Source: Owenia fusiformis
Taxonomy: Eukaryota; Annelida; Polychaeta; Sabellida; Oweniidae
NCBI GenBank assembly: GCA_903813345.2
Contig: CAIIXF020000012.1
Location: forward strand, 2,519,318-2,583,317
Reading direction: 5' to 3'
DNA: 64,000 bases
Below the pieces are notes generated by a model. That model was not told the origin of the DNA. It saw nothing but the letters and a program-made list of their open reading frames with translations, and made no database searches. Position 1 is the first letter of the stretch. Each line of letters opens with the position of its first letter. Below are positions 61,001 through 64,000 of this stretch, one piece after another. Position numbers and translations under genes: made by a program.

Positions 61001-63541
61001 CATGTATGATGTATAAATTAGGCAGCTTTGTGCTTACACTGTTTGTTTGTTATTGTTGCTCACCCTGTCTTCTTGTAACACCGAGTGACATGTGTGCTAA
61101 CCGCCACTGTCCGTCTAATAGCCGCTGATCTGACTTCCCTTGCAGTTATGAACAGTTACGGAGCTCCAACTGGTTATGGAGGCCCCACATCGCCCGGCAA
61201 CAACCGATCCATCGCACAAAACAGCCCCGCAGGATTTGATCTGTACAATTCCTCCGACATTTCATCAGGTTATGTGCAGGCAAGCAGTCCACAACCATCC
61301 GGGTTCCCAACCTCTTTAGCTGTAAGCAACAGAGTACGTTTCTATCTTTGCTTTCTATCCTGAATCTTTTGTGTGGTGTGTCATGGCTACTGTCGTCTGC
61401 ACAAATTGCAACAAACTGATTTTTCTGATATCCTGTTGAGATTTAAAGTTTCAATCAAATGTTGACTGAAAATATATGAAGAAGGGGTGAAGGGAGGATA
61501 GATTTATGATCTGAAACATGACAATCCAGACATTTTTCATAATTTTTGATTTTGAAACCTTTTCAATCAGCTTGGATTAACAATTTTGCTTGGGAAAAGT
61601 CTTATTGTCAGATTTGAATTTTAAATTTTTGGCTTTTATTCCTGGTGCGAGGTTTTTGCTTATTCTTAGTTTAGTTTAGTTAATAATTAAACCTCTCTGC
61701 CAACTACATGTACATCCATGTTACAGATATATTTAACCGTTTATCATGATGTATCCTTTGCCATTGAAATCATTAATTTTAACACATTGCTTGTTCTCCT
61801 CAACAACTTCCCATTCAATGGTAAAGGATATGTCCAAATTTATAATTCCATCTTTTACGTGTATCTGAAAAAAAGATCTATTTTTTTTTATAATTATTGA
61901 CGAGCAATCAGAAAATGAAAGATAAAAATTGTTTTTTGCACAAGTATGTAATACTGTATTACGATAGAATTTAGCCTATAATTCATTCAAACCTATTTCG
62001 CTGATTTTACACAACGTTTGCATTGTTATAATATCCTTGTCTCCACTTCCTGTTTGGTGCATTCTGGGAGGTGGAAGAAACAAGTGTGTCTGAATATCAT
62101 GGAACTAAAAAGTTTTGTTCTCTCAAATTATTTCGATTATCAATTAGCAAAGCCTAAGTCTGACCTATTTTACATGGTCTTGATCAAAAATGTTTATAGA
62201 GAATTTTAATATTTTTAATTCAACATTTTTTGAAATTGATTTGATTCTGGAACATATCTATACCCCTAAATATGATATTTTAGACACACTTGTATATTTG
62301 GCTATGCTTTACTTGTTTTTGATATGTTTGCACTTACTGACCTTTGTCACATTTGACCTTGACCTTTAGGGCACCTTGATACCAGCATTTCAAAATGGCT
62401 TCCATTGAGGATCAAAACAGTATCGCTGTGAATGCAAAGGAGATTGAGGTATTTCAGTAGTCTCTAGTTCATGTCGTATGCTACGGTTACAGTTTGAAAT
62501 AATTTCTTATTTTGCATACGGATTTGTGATGGTCATATTAAATGGAGTGATCTGATATTATATAATGGTTGAATTTTCTTAAAACATATCATGGCAAAAT
62601 CGAGACAATCAATGGCAAAATAAGAAATTATCATTCTGTATTAAGTACTGAGTGTCCAGTAGAATGTACATGTAGCATGTAGCAATAGCGTGTAACATCA
62701 TGAGTAGCATGCGTTTGAAATAAAAGTAAGAATTCTTTTTGAAACTCCATCTTTATTTTCTGAAAGTTTGTGTTTGCCACAATATAGATTCTATGATAAA
62801 ATGTGGATTTAATTAGTTTATTGGGAAATTTCAGATTGAGGTATATTTTTTAAGAAATCAGCCATGAGCTAGAATCTATCTTGAATTTATGCCCCCTTAT
62901 TAATAACAACATTTGCTTTTAGCTAAAACATAAGCTTGACAAAATAACAATTTACAGCTCAACAGAGTTAAAATATCAGCTATCCCTTGCTTGTAACTCA
63001 AGCTATATAAACTTAATCGAGCAAGTTTGAGAGAGTTTTAACACCCAGACCAAAAAACTTGTATTCAAATGTTTGAGATATCCATACCAGAGTGTATAGG
63101 CTCACAACAGAGAAACATACAAGCTTATATTTTTGATAACCCAATCTTTTTACTGAATATTATTAGATGATCCAATAGTGCAGTAGTTAAGTATATTAGT
63201 GCATGGTGTATGCTTGATATCTCCCACATGGACCTGGAGATAATTAAATTGCCATTTTAACATGTTTTAAAAATTAAGATACTTGGTTGAAAGTATGGAA
63301 ACAGTTTTAGAATCAACACTATTCAAATAATAAGACTTCAATCTCAAAAGTTTCATGATAATTTCAGTTTCAAAATATAAGAGTATTGATTTATGCATGA
63401 ATACACCGAATAAAGTGGATGAACCTACTTAGCAGATCATACAAACTATATGTATCGATAAAATTTAAATTTTGTATTTTAAATCTTTTCCAGGCTGGAT
63501 TTGGGGGCCAGTCAACTGGGGCATTCGCACGTAACTTTTAA
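9964..63541 (+). CDS. MSI: Musashi-family RNA-binding protein gene, 3' part, spliced
   Basis: Musashi proteins are cytoplasmic RNA-binding proteins with two RRMs. They bind UAG-containing sites in 3' UTRs and control translation, classically in neural and other stem/progenitor cells. The window holds the second half of RRM2 and the whole C-terminal region. The joined reading is exons 9964-10012, 46753-46835, 52363-52426, 53873-53953, 55233-55370, 57585-57845 and 61146-61321 or 61333, then a terminal exon at 62370 or 63494. All junctions are GT-AG and every phase matches (mostly phase 1; phase 0 at 46835/52363 and before the terminal exons). The shortest form is 891 nt: 296 residues plus stop. 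Diagnostic stretches are [13 protein letters not shown]1 [35 protein letters not shown] and the terminal [13 protein letters not shown]1, the start codon and the promoter lie upstream. MSI1 versus MSI2 orthology cannot be assigned; a single invertebrate ancestor is likely. Confidence 0.93.
12743..14304. mobile_element. 1.56-kb inverted-repeat DNA transposon relic
   Basis: The left end is CAGTGGCGTAGCCAGGAT; the right end near 14291-14306 is a diverged inverse (GCTGCCTACGGCTATG, 11 of 16 matching). TGAAATG flanks both sides (12736-12742 and 14305-14311). Subterminal sequence is also inverted: acactccctccaaaagtttg (12852 on) against caaacgttttgagggaagtg (14086 on), and ccgggggttc near both ends. 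Internal ORFs of 60-80 codons resemble no transposase I recognise. It is probably a non-autonomous member of the same terminal-repeat group as the element at 2346. Confidence 0.6.
15325..15495 (+). repeat. Long repeat pair, copy A
   Basis: Shared blocks with 43312-43480: ctgattggttatc, tattctgattggttg, caagatcaagggatt, gaagagtagatgaagttctc and a final aaaagggtgaacatctggt. Each copy has two GATTGGTT (CCAAT-type) motifs about 34-36 bp apart. Confidence 0.55.
17535..17631 (-). repeat. Dispersed repeat family, copy 3 (reverse)
   Basis: Blocks in order: actctaaattgtggaaaaat, gttcattcaaatttttgaga, gaaattgtgtgaaataagca and tgagcagacggac. It is the most complete reverse copy, ending at the same gcagacggac terminus where copy 1 begins. 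Confidence 0.65.
18478..18612 (+). repeat. Dispersed repeat family, copy 4 (forward)
   Basis: Starts ccgtctgctgg and contains ctcctgcttatttcagtcaa, tttctccacaaaatttgaat and the cattttcttacattttttta block. The terminal block ctgtctgctagatttcacct is partly duplicated. Confidence 0.6.
19799..19879 (+). repeat. Tandem duplication, two units
   Basis: aatcaaaaggaaataatcta is followed by related A-rich sequence and atgtactttta, twice in succession (about 47-bp spacing). Confidence 0.6.
23132..23200 (+). repeat. 19-bp tandem repeat, 3.6 units
   Basis: The unit is atgcattgtcaactcagaa, starting at 23132, 23151, 23170 and 23189. The first unit has two changes; the middle two are identical. Confidence 0.8.
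24368..24506 (+). repeat. Degenerate tandem repeat, about 27 bp, five to six units
   Basis: The recurring core is aattcc(t/a)atgatattag, with variants ending attaccatgatatttt, attctcatgatattag and gttcccatgatattat. Confidence 0.65.
25371..25442 (+). repeat. ATGCTGTGCTG-type imperfect repeat
   Basis: Repeated tgctgtgctg and aatgctgtgct blocks occur four or more times in 70 bp. Upstream (25330-25370) is T/C-rich. Confidence 0.6.
31131..31325. repeat. Inverted repeat around AGGCCT
   Basis: acttcaaaaggcctaaaagt (31131 on) and gtctttaggccttttaggtc (31304 on) are near reverse complements about 170 bp apart. It could be a small foldback element. The 93-codon minus-strand ORF it contains matches nothing I know. 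Confidence 0.35.
31456..31585 (+). repeat. Dispersed repeat family, copy 5 (forward)
   Basis: Starts gccgtctgctgacttcagtc, then tgcataaaatttgaatgaag, tgtgttttttttttgg-type sequence and tatataatatagagtgtgaa. Confidence 0.6.
32304..32404 (+). repeat. Degenerate tandem repeat, about 23-25 bp
   Basis: The recurring block is gagtacatttttgatttctt with variants gggcatattcttgatgttgt, gagtatattattgatgtctt and gggtacattcctgatt; about five units. Confidence 0.6.
33245..33332 (-). repeat. Dispersed repeat family, copy 6 (reverse)
   Basis: Blocks: aacactctaaattgtataga, aatgtaagaaaatcagacag, ttcattcaaattttagagag and aaattgcttgaaataaacat. It is close to copies 3 and 8. Confidence 0.6.
34717..34730. promoter_or_regulatory. 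Isolated X-box-like motif in the giant intron
   Basis: GTTGCCATAGCAAC, a perfect fit to the X-box half-sites; one of few seen outside the 54-59 kb cluster. Confidence 0.4.
35646..35725 (-). repeat. Dispersed repeat family, copy 7 (reverse, diverged)
   Basis: Blocks: ataattgtaaaaaattgccg, aaaatgcagacatttcattc and aaatttttgaatggaatctg. It lies only 140 bp before copy 8 in the same orientation. Confidence 0.5.
35866..35957 (-). repeat. Dispersed repeat family, copy 8 (reverse)
   Basis: Blocks: aatactctaaagtgtacagt, aatgtaagaatatcaaatag, ttcattcaaatttaaaagag and caattgcgtaaaataagcat. Confidence 0.55.
41235..41310 (+). repeat. 44-bp tandem duplication with TGACAT motifs
   Basis: gtgacatttaaccatgtcat followed by ttcatttcttctgacatcat, then a second ttatttaaccatgtcatctc with atttagtcatg. 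Confidence 0.55.
43022..43110 (+). repeat. Imperfect tandem duplication
   Basis: ctctggggtcatt ... aaaggggcattt is repeated as ttctggggtcatt ... aagaggggcatt, about 70 bp apart. Confidence 0.5.
43312..43480 (+). repeat. Long repeat pair, copy B
   Basis: Blocks cttgattggttagctgg, cattctgattggttagc, gagggtagatgaaactctct and aaaagggtagttctcatctg appear in the same order and spacing as copy A. Confidence 0.55.
46753..46835 (+). CDS. MSI: Musashi exon: RRM2 RNP1 and C-terminal half
   Basis: Eighty-three bases (phase 1 in, phase 0 out) encode the end of the split Gly, then [20 protein letters not shown] and HEINTKM. With the upstream Arg-Gly this makes RNP1 RGFAFVTF, whose two aromatic residues stack on RNA. 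Vertebrate Musashi has Gly at the fourth RNP1 position; Ala is allowed by the general RNP1 consensus. The following helix 2 and beta4 approach ([16 protein letters not shown]) is typical of Musashi rather than of the related DAZAP1 or hnRNP A/B groups. The acceptor is tttttacttccag and the donor ATG|gtacgt. Confidence 0.94.
51042..51088 (+). repeat. AAAC microsatellite
   Basis: Interrupted (aaac)n with some aac units, about 47 bp. Confidence 0.9.
51518..51531. promoter_or_regulatory. X-box-like motif
   Basis: GTTTCTATGGCAAC, one mismatch from the half-site pattern, in the intron before 52363. Confidence 0.3.
52363..52426 (+). CDS. MSI: Musashi exon: end of RRM2 and linker
   Basis: Sixty-four bases (phase 0 in, phase 1 out) encode [20 protein letters not shown], then Arg and the first base of Gly. 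[10 protein letters not shown] is the beta4 strand and C-terminal extension of Musashi RRM2 (vertebrates: [14 protein letters not shown]), where KKAQ residues contact RNA. After PKEV the sequence departs from vertebrates: [11 protein letters not shown] replaces the Ser/Arg-rich linker. Signals are a tctttag acceptor and an AGAG|gtaggc donor. The exon is clearly real. Confidence 0.93.
52427..53872 (+). other. Intron (1.4 kb)
   Basis: Runs from gtaggc to ctctttcag. Two sequences of the type gcattatggg / acccacaatgc occur (about 52454 and 53290), a motif recurring in this locus. No exon, RNA gene or clear transposon is visible. Confidence 0.7.
53873..53953 (+). CDS. MSI: Musashi exon: aromatic Gly/Pro/Tyr segment
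   Basis: Eighty-one bases (phase 1 to phase 1) encode the end of Gly, then [20 protein letters not shown] and PGYYFP, and the first base of the next Gly. It aligns by character with vertebrate YPGFQATTYASRSYTGLAPGYTYQFPEF: a PGF motif followed by Tyr/Gly/Ala repeats and APGY. The stretch is low-complexity and aromatic, likely disordered. It is markedly GC-richer than the flanking introns. The acceptor is ctctttcag and the donor CCAG|gtaaga. Symmetrical phase 1 ends mean it could be skipped without a frameshift. Confidence 0.9.
54018..54070. promoter_or_regulatory. Triple X-box-like palindromes
   Basis: Three 14-mers lie in 53 bp: GTTGCTAAGGTAAC (54018), ATTACCATGGTAAT (54039) and ATTACCATAGCAAC (54057). 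They fit the RFX X-box half-site pair GTTNCC / GGNAAC with zero to two mismatches. They may also fold as short hairpins in the intron RNA. Confidence 0.45.
54393..54406. promoter_or_regulatory. X-box-like palindrome
   Basis: GTTGCTATAGCAAC is a perfect inverted repeat. Related half-type sites ending CTAGCAAC lie at about 54340 and 54360. Confidence 0.45.
55233..55370 (+). CDS. MSI: Musashi exon: RGG-like Gly/Ser/Arg segment
   Basis: One hundred and thirty-eight bases (phase 1 to phase 1) encode a segment beginning [20 protein letters not shown], then a run with [14 protein letters not shown] and finally [11 protein letters not shown] repeats bind RNA non-specifically and are common arginine-methylation targets; SPRTP could be a proline-directed phosphorylation site. 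Vertebrate Musashi lacks an obvious RGG box here, so this looks lineage-specific. The exon is strongly GC-rich against AT-rich introns. The acceptor is ttataacag and the donor CCTG|gtaaga. It is skippable in frame, as are its neighbours. Confidence 0.88.
55462..55475. promoter_or_regulatory. X-box-like palindrome
   Basis: ATTGCCATGGCAAC is one base from the perfect X-box palindrome GTTGCCATGGCAAC. It lies 92 bp after the RGG exon. Confidence 0.4.
55989..56083 (+). other. Possible alternative terminal exon (weak)
   Basis: An open frame in phase 1 after an AG at 55987-55988 would read [20 protein letters not shown] then [11 protein letters not shown] and stop at 56081-56083. Part of it ([13 protein letters not shown]) loosely resembles vertebrate Musashi ERTPLPSAPVLPELT, and the bases just upstream in the same frame read GYPG, another Musashi-like motif. 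Against it, the acceptor context is poor, the resemblance is short, and the frame is open only about 50 codons. It may be a decayed or alternative exon, or chance. Confidence 0.15.
56894..56907. promoter_or_regulatory. X-box-like palindrome
   Basis: GTTGCTATAGCAAC, a perfect inverted repeat identical to the one at 54393. Confidence 0.45.
57335..57348. promoter_or_regulatory. X-box-like palindrome
   Basis: GTTACCATGGTAAC, a perfect inverted repeat, 237 bp before the exon at 57585. Confidence 0.45.
57552..57565. promoter_or_regulatory. X-box-like palindrome beside a 3' splice site
   Basis: ATTGCTATGGTAAC ends 19 nt before the exon at 57585. It may double as, or mask, the branch region of a weak acceptor. 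Confidence 0.4.
57585..57845 (+). CDS. MSI: Musashi exon: long Ala/Gln-rich C-terminal segment
   Basis: Two hundred and sixty-one bases (phase 1 to phase 1) encode 86 full codons. It begins (V)[16 protein letters not shown], continues with an Ala-rich stretch ([19 protein letters not shown]), a Gln/Gly part and ends [13 protein letters not shown]. The GYPG start and Ala-rich middle recall vertebrate MLGYPGF and the poly-Ala tract. The region is predicted disordered. The ORF stays open upstream to 57503 and downstream to 57890, so intron retention would give a short tail ([15 protein letters not shown], stop). The acceptor gtag is weak; the donor GCAG|gtactg is acceptable. Confidence 0.87.
57846..59396 (+). 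other. Intron (1.55 kb)
   Basis: Runs from gtactg to ttgcttgcag. It contains a perfect GTTGCCATGGTAAC palindrome at 58735-58748 and a partial copy at 58778-58791. No exon is seen. Confidence 0.65.
58735..58748. promoter_or_regulatory. X-box-like palindrome
   Basis: GTTGCCATGGTAAC; a partial second copy (GTTGCCATAGAAAT) lies at 58778-58791. Confidence 0.45.
59397..59465 (+). CDS. Candidate Musashi cassette exon
   Basis: Sixty-nine bases preceded by ttgcttgcag and followed by gtaggg encode (A)[20 protein letters not shown] then IQ. Phase is 1 in and 1 out, so it can be included or skipped without changing frame between 57845 and 61146. The frame is open on both sides. Support is from splice signals and phase only. 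The peptide does not match a Musashi segment I know and the exon is not GC-rich like its neighbours. Chance occurrence is possible. Confidence 0.42.
59466..61145 (+). other. Intron (1.7 kb; 3.3 kb if the cassette is skipped)
   Basis: Runs from gtaggg to acttcccttgcag, a strong acceptor. It includes a G12 tract (59591-59602), a pyrimidine-rich stretch around 60170-60290 and a GA/GGAG-rich run at 60960-60992. No exon is recognised. Confidence 0.65.
61146..61333 (+). CDS. MSI: Musashi exon: C-terminal Ser/Gly/Pro segment, two 5' splice sites
   Basis: The exon enters in phase 1 and encodes (V)[37 protein letters not shown] and [20 protein letters not shown], then A. The ASSPQPSGF part matches vertebrate SAASPQPSxGFGHS, just before the conserved tail. 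Two donors leave in phase 0: GCT|gtaagc after 61321 and AGA|gtacgt after 61333. Using the second adds Val-Ser-Asn-Arg. The first gives TSLA|GTLIPAF, most like the vertebrate SIAGPLIATAF or SLGGPLIATAF order. The acceptor (tgacttcccttgcag) is strong. Confidence 0.92.
61334..62369 (+). other. Intron before the proximal terminal exon (1.0 kb)
   Basis: Runs from gtacgt (or gtaagc at 61322) to tgacctttag. No further exon is seen. A T8 run and AT-rich sequence lie near 61880-61900. Confidence 0.7.
62370..62408 (+). CDS. MSI: Musashi proximal terminal exon (conserved C-terminus)
   Basis: After a cctttag acceptor, 39 bases in phase 0 encode [12 protein letters not shown] and TGA. This is the conserved Musashi C-terminus (vertebrates: GPLIATAFTNGYH-stop), placing this as the ancestral end of the protein. 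It is so short that it appears in no ORF list. The 3' UTR follows from 62409, with AATAAA at 62719-62724 and a GU-rich stretch shortly after (62751-62780). A potential donor (gattgag|gtattt, after 62449) lies 41 nt past the stop, so splicing within the UTR is also possible. Confidence 0.85.
   Translation, partial: GTLIPAFQNGFH
62660..62707 (+). promoter_or_regulatory. UAG cluster, candidate Musashi-binding site in own 3' UTR
   Basis: Five UAG triplets start at 62660, 62673, 62680, 62686 and 62705 within 48 nt, against about one expected in sequence of this composition (my rough estimate). Four are preceded by G or A and U (GUAG, AUAG). UAG is the core recognised by Musashi RRMs. The cluster ends 11 nt before the AATAAA hexamer. 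Confidence 0.4.
62719..62724 (+). terminator. Candidate poly(A) signal AATAAA, proximal
   Basis: A canonical hexamer 311 nt after the conserved stop, followed 30-60 nt later by U/GU-rich sequence (tttattttctg, gtttgtgtttg). Confidence 0.5.
62746..63493 (+). other. Sequence between proximal 3' UTR and distal exon
   Basis: Intronic for the distal isoform, intergenic-like for the proximal one. It is AT-rich and ends in a strong pyrimidine tract and acceptor (aatcttttccag). Nothing else is recognised. Confidence 0.6.
63494..63541 (+). CDS. Alternative distal terminal exon, novel tail
   Basis: After a strong tcttttccag acceptor, 48 bases in phase 0 encode [15 protein letters not shown] and TAA. 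Phase 0 lets it join either donor of the 61146 exon in place of the proximal tail. The Gly/Phe-rich composition and higher GC content fit the rest of the C-terminus. I do not recognise the tail from known Musashi isoforms. It would replace the conserved [10 protein letters not shown] end. It could instead serve as 3' UTR if the proximal exon is spliced at 62449. Confidence 0.6.
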   Translation, partial: AGFGGQSTGAFARNF

Positions 63542-63682
63542 TGGAGCCATGATATATAGGAACCAATGCAGATACGATAAACTACAAACTAAAGCAATCT
63601 CGATAATATTAATAATAATGCCCCAGACCTGATTTAATAATCATATAGGACTTGGGGATTCGTCCAAAAGGAGGCTGAGTGT

Positions 63683-63696
63683 AATAAAGAAATAAA
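63683..63696 (+). terminator. Candidate tandem poly(A) signals, distal
   Basis: Two AATAAA hexamers start 8 nt apart, about 140 nt after the distal stop. Confidence 0.45.
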
Positions 63697-63913
63697 TGTA
63701 CAATATTTGATTAATGCGAGGGATTGTGTTCCCGATCCAGATCTGCCGAGGCTCTCAGTCGGTGTATATTGACGATATATAAACTATATGTATACACGAA
63801 ACTATGTACATGTTATCTATATACAAAGGAGGTTTCACTAGCTCGCTGGAGAGGCATATTTCAGAAACCAAAATGGCTGGGTATTTTACCCGGACCAAGC
63901 TGTATAAATATTG

Positions 63914-63955
63914 TAGTCTTAGTAGTAGTTTTTGCTGTGTAGTGATGTAGACTAG
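63914..63955 (+). promoter_or_regulatory. Second UAG cluster, downstream of the distal exon
   Basis: Seven UAG triplets in 42 nt, starting at 63914, 63920, 63923, 63926, 63940, 63948 and 63953. The middle three are directly consecutive (TAGTAGTAG). This fits a Musashi-type binding platform if transcribed; poly(A) choice decides that. Confidence 0.35.
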
Positions 63956-64000
63956 ATGTAATCTCTTCTAAGCATTTTCGAACAAAGGGGTATCTTCTCT

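Larger units (their letters stand above)
62409..62745 (+). other. Proximal 3' UTR
   Basis: Sequence after the conserved stop codon, up to about 20 nt past AATAAA at 62719. It contains a UAG cluster at 62660-62707. The exact cleavage site is inferred. Confidence 0.55.
63542..64000 (+). other. Distal 3' UTR and beyond
   Basis: Follows the distal stop. AATAAA occurs at 63683-63688 and again at 63691-63696. A dense UAG cluster lies at 63914-63955, downstream of these hexamers, so it is UTR only if they are bypassed. The 72-codon ORF at 63724 has no recognisable domain. Confidence 0.5.

Noticed and set aside
61085-61145. Upstream extension of the 61146 exon to an ATG (MTCVLTATV...)
   Set aside because: A strong acceptor (cttcccttgcag) in the right phase lies directly before the Musashi-like sequence, so the upstream frame is intron.
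63724-63942. 72-codon ORF after the distal exon
   Set aside because: No domain; it overlaps the UAG cluster and probable 3' UTR or downstream sequence.

Overview
The window is animal nuclear DNA, AT-rich (roughly two-thirds A+T by eye), with long introns, GT-AG splice sites and scattered short transposon relics. I see one gene: the 3' part of a Musashi-family RNA-binding protein gene (MSI/msi) on the + strand. Its exons are short and several are GC-rich against the AT-rich background, so ORF length alone does not reveal them. They were recognised by translating across splice sites and checking that phases join. The protein is close to vertebrate Musashi in RRM2 and at the extreme C-terminus, but the linker is divergent and rich in Gly, Ala and Pro. 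With the transposon relics and intron sizes this suggests a marine invertebrate (deuterostome or lophotrochozoan). I cannot name the species.

Layout. 1-9963 is the end of an intron; exons for RRM1 and the first half of RRM2 lie upstream of the window. A 49-bp exon (9964-10012) carries the middle of RRM2. It is followed by a 36.7-kb intron (10013-46752) full of repeats. RRM2 finishes in exons at 46753-46835 and 52363-52426. The C-terminal half is packed into 10 kb: 53873-53953 ([10 protein letters not shown]-type segment), 55233-55370 (RGG-like), 57585-57845 (Ala/Gln-rich), a possible cassette exon 59397-59465, and 61146-61333 with two in-frame donors 12 nt apart. There are two candidate terminal exons. 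The proximal one (62370) ends [12 protein letters not shown]-stop, matching the conserved Musashi tail. The distal one (63494) ends [15 protein letters not shown]-stop and is not a tail I recognise. The shortest splice form gives 296 residues from the window.

Regulatory signals. Around the C-terminal exons (54.0-58.8 kb) is a dense cluster of 14-bp palindromes of the GTTGCCATGGCAAC type, which is the X-box bound by RFX factors. Both alternative 3' UTR regions hold a tight cluster of UAG trinucleotides, the core recognised by Musashi itself. The proximal cluster ends 11 nt before an AATAAA. Together with the alternative tails this suggests self-regulation of 3'-end choice or translation, which is an inference.

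The introns hold a dispersed repeat family with at least eight copies, a Tigger/pogo-like MITE with TA duplications, two CAGTGGCGTA-type inverted-repeat elements, several local tandem repeats and recurring G/C homopolymers. I found no tRNA, rRNA, CRISPR or second protein gene.
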